From: an uncultured Oscillospiraceae bacterium
GTDB taxonomy: Bacteria > Bacillota > Clostridia > Oscillospirales > Oscillospiraceae
Reading direction: 5' to 3'
DNA length: 32,567 bases
Assembly: GCA_944386055.1 (NCBI GenBank)
Contig: CALWZP010000024.1
Location: 1 to 32,567, forward strand
Shown here in pieces: positions 32,040 through 32,567 of the stretch (positions are counted from its first letter, which is position 1; the number at the start of each line of letters is the position of its first letter). The notes under the pieces are model-generated. The model made no database searches. It saw nothing but the letters and a program-made list of their open reading frames with translations, and had not been told where the DNA came from. A program made the position numbers and the translations under genes.

Positions 32040-32076
32040 TGGGATATATCCCACGCGATGAATTTTTCTTTATACT
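32040..32076 (+). promoter_or_regulatory. Palindrome and -10 element upstream of the XRE gene
   Basis: TGGGATATATCCCA (32040-32053) is a perfect 14-bp palindrome. TATACT (32071-32076) is a good -10, and the palindrome covers the position where its -35 would be. No good -35 hexamer is present, so this may be an activated or autoregulated promoter. Confidence 0.45.
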
Positions 32077-32093
32077 AAAATTTCTCCAAAGGA

Positions 32094-32351
32094 ATGGTGG
32101 TGTCTAAAGTGAATGCAAAAGAGGCGGTAGCGCGCCGGATCTACACGCTCTGTAAAGAGCGGAAAATGACCGTCAACGCGCTGGCAAATCTGTGCGGCGT
32201 GGCACCGTCCACAATCTACAGCATGCTGAACGCCAAAAGCCAAAATCCCGGCGTGGTCTCCATCCAAAAAATATGTGACGGGCTGGACATCAGCGTCCGG
32301 GAATTTTTTGATGATCCGCTGTTCGATGATCTGGACCCTGTCATCCAATAA
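32094..32351 (+). CDS. XRE-family helix-turn-helix regulator
   Basis: An 85-residue regulator that is mainly a Cro/CI helix-turn-helix: LCKERKMTVNALANLCGVAPSTIYSMLN followed by VVSIQKICDGLDISVREFFDDPLF. The second segment is typical of short clostridial XRE proteins. ATG at 32094 has AAAGGA directly abutting it; the GTG at 32100 has a 6-nt spacing and may be the true start (83 residues). It diverges from the surface cluster and may regulate it or itself. A GC-rich imperfect hairpin (32358-32392) follows the stop, then a bidirectional terminator at 32444-32490. Confidence 0.88.
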   Translation: MVVSKVNAKEAVARRIYTLCKERKMTVNALANLCGVAPSTIYSMLNAKSQNPGVVSIQKICDGLDISVREFFDDPLFDDLDPVIQ

Positions 32352-32443
32352 CAAAGCGCCCGCCGTCCTCTGCTAAGCAGGGGGCAACGGGCTTCGCTAT
32401 CTTTCCTGGGTTTTCCTTTGCGAACCATTCTGTAGGAATCATC

Positions 32444-32490
32444 AAAAAATCTGTCAGGGCTCTGTATAGCAGGGCCCTGACAGATTTTTT
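32444..32490. terminator. Bidirectional intrinsic terminator
   Basis: AAAAAATCTGTCAGGGC (32444-32460) pairs perfectly with 32474-32490 over a 13-nt loop. A run of six A on the left and six T on the right gives a U-tail in either direction. It implies a minus-strand gene ending just beyond the window's right edge. Confidence 0.85.
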
Positions 32491-32567
32491 CTTATTCCCA
32501 CTCGGCAAATTCAGATATATGGGAGCGTATTTAGGGTGATTTTGCAGGCAAAACATTCGCAAATATG

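Larger units (their letters stand above)
31679..32093. other. 415-bp AT-rich intergenic region between the surface cluster and the XRE gene
   Basis: No gene is seen here. It holds a minus-strand promoter for the surface cluster, two perfect leader hairpins and a palindrome upstream of the XRE gene. From about 31,850 to 32,090 it is markedly more AT-rich than the rest of the window. Confidence 0.8.

Noticed and set aside
32341..32562. 73-codon minus-strand frame at the right end
   Set aside because: It contains the bidirectional terminator hairpin and lacks a convincing ribosome binding site or family.

Overview
The window comes from a GC-rich, spore-forming, low-oxygen Firmicute. The best fit is the Oscillospiraceae (clostridial cluster IV, the Flavonifractor / Lawsonibacter / Intestinimonas type). 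This rests on the gene content (yerC, T-box-controlled valS, Rex, potABCD, an SLH protein, CotF-like spore coat proteins), the strong G/C bias at third codon positions, AGGAGG-type ribosome binding sites and near-consensus sigma-A promoters. The genus is an inference.

Left part (1-8,785), conserved housekeeping genes. A tRNA-Val(UAC) and two or three minus-strand operons occur here: yerC - SAM methyltransferase - hslO; a DUF512 radical-SAM-like protein - der - plsY - gpsA (ribosome assembly GTPase and phospholipid precursor synthesis); and yceD - rpmF. A plus-strand RluA-type pseudouridine synthase diverges from yceD. Promoters and terminators are well defined; three promoters in the window are perfect TTGACA-17-TATAAT.

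Middle part (8,786-21,949), plus strand except one gene. It holds a three-gene unit (DUF2975-like membrane protein, XRE regulator, lipoprotein) behind a CGATAAT operator-like palindrome; a polyamine ABC transporter potABCD with a structured leader that may form a pseudoknot; rex with a Rex-box-like site over its own -35; an SLH surface protein; a 33-residue Cys/Gly-rich membrane peptide; an unrecognised minus-strand gene; a small membrane protein; and a T-box riboswitch that controls a YcxB-like membrane protein and valS. The T-box features (probable GTG specifier, UGGU bulge) fit the tRNA-Val encoded at the window's left end.

Right part (21,950-32,567), accessory and surface functions, mostly minus strand. 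Two CotF-like spore coat genes come first. They are followed by the most interesting region: a four-gene, same-strand cluster made of a GLUG-repeat protein with a mid-protein membrane anchor, a 2,037-residue secreted protein (two glycine-rich domains, MucBP-like and Listeria-Bacteroides-type repeats, an EF-hand-like loop, a Cna-B domain), a small secreted beta-rich protein, and a small membrane-anchored protein. The two membrane proteins appear to share one extracellular domain. The cluster is headed by a long hairpin-rich leader, carries strong hairpins between genes and faces a divergent XRE regulator. It looks like an undescribed cell-surface assembly, although its function cannot be read from sequence.
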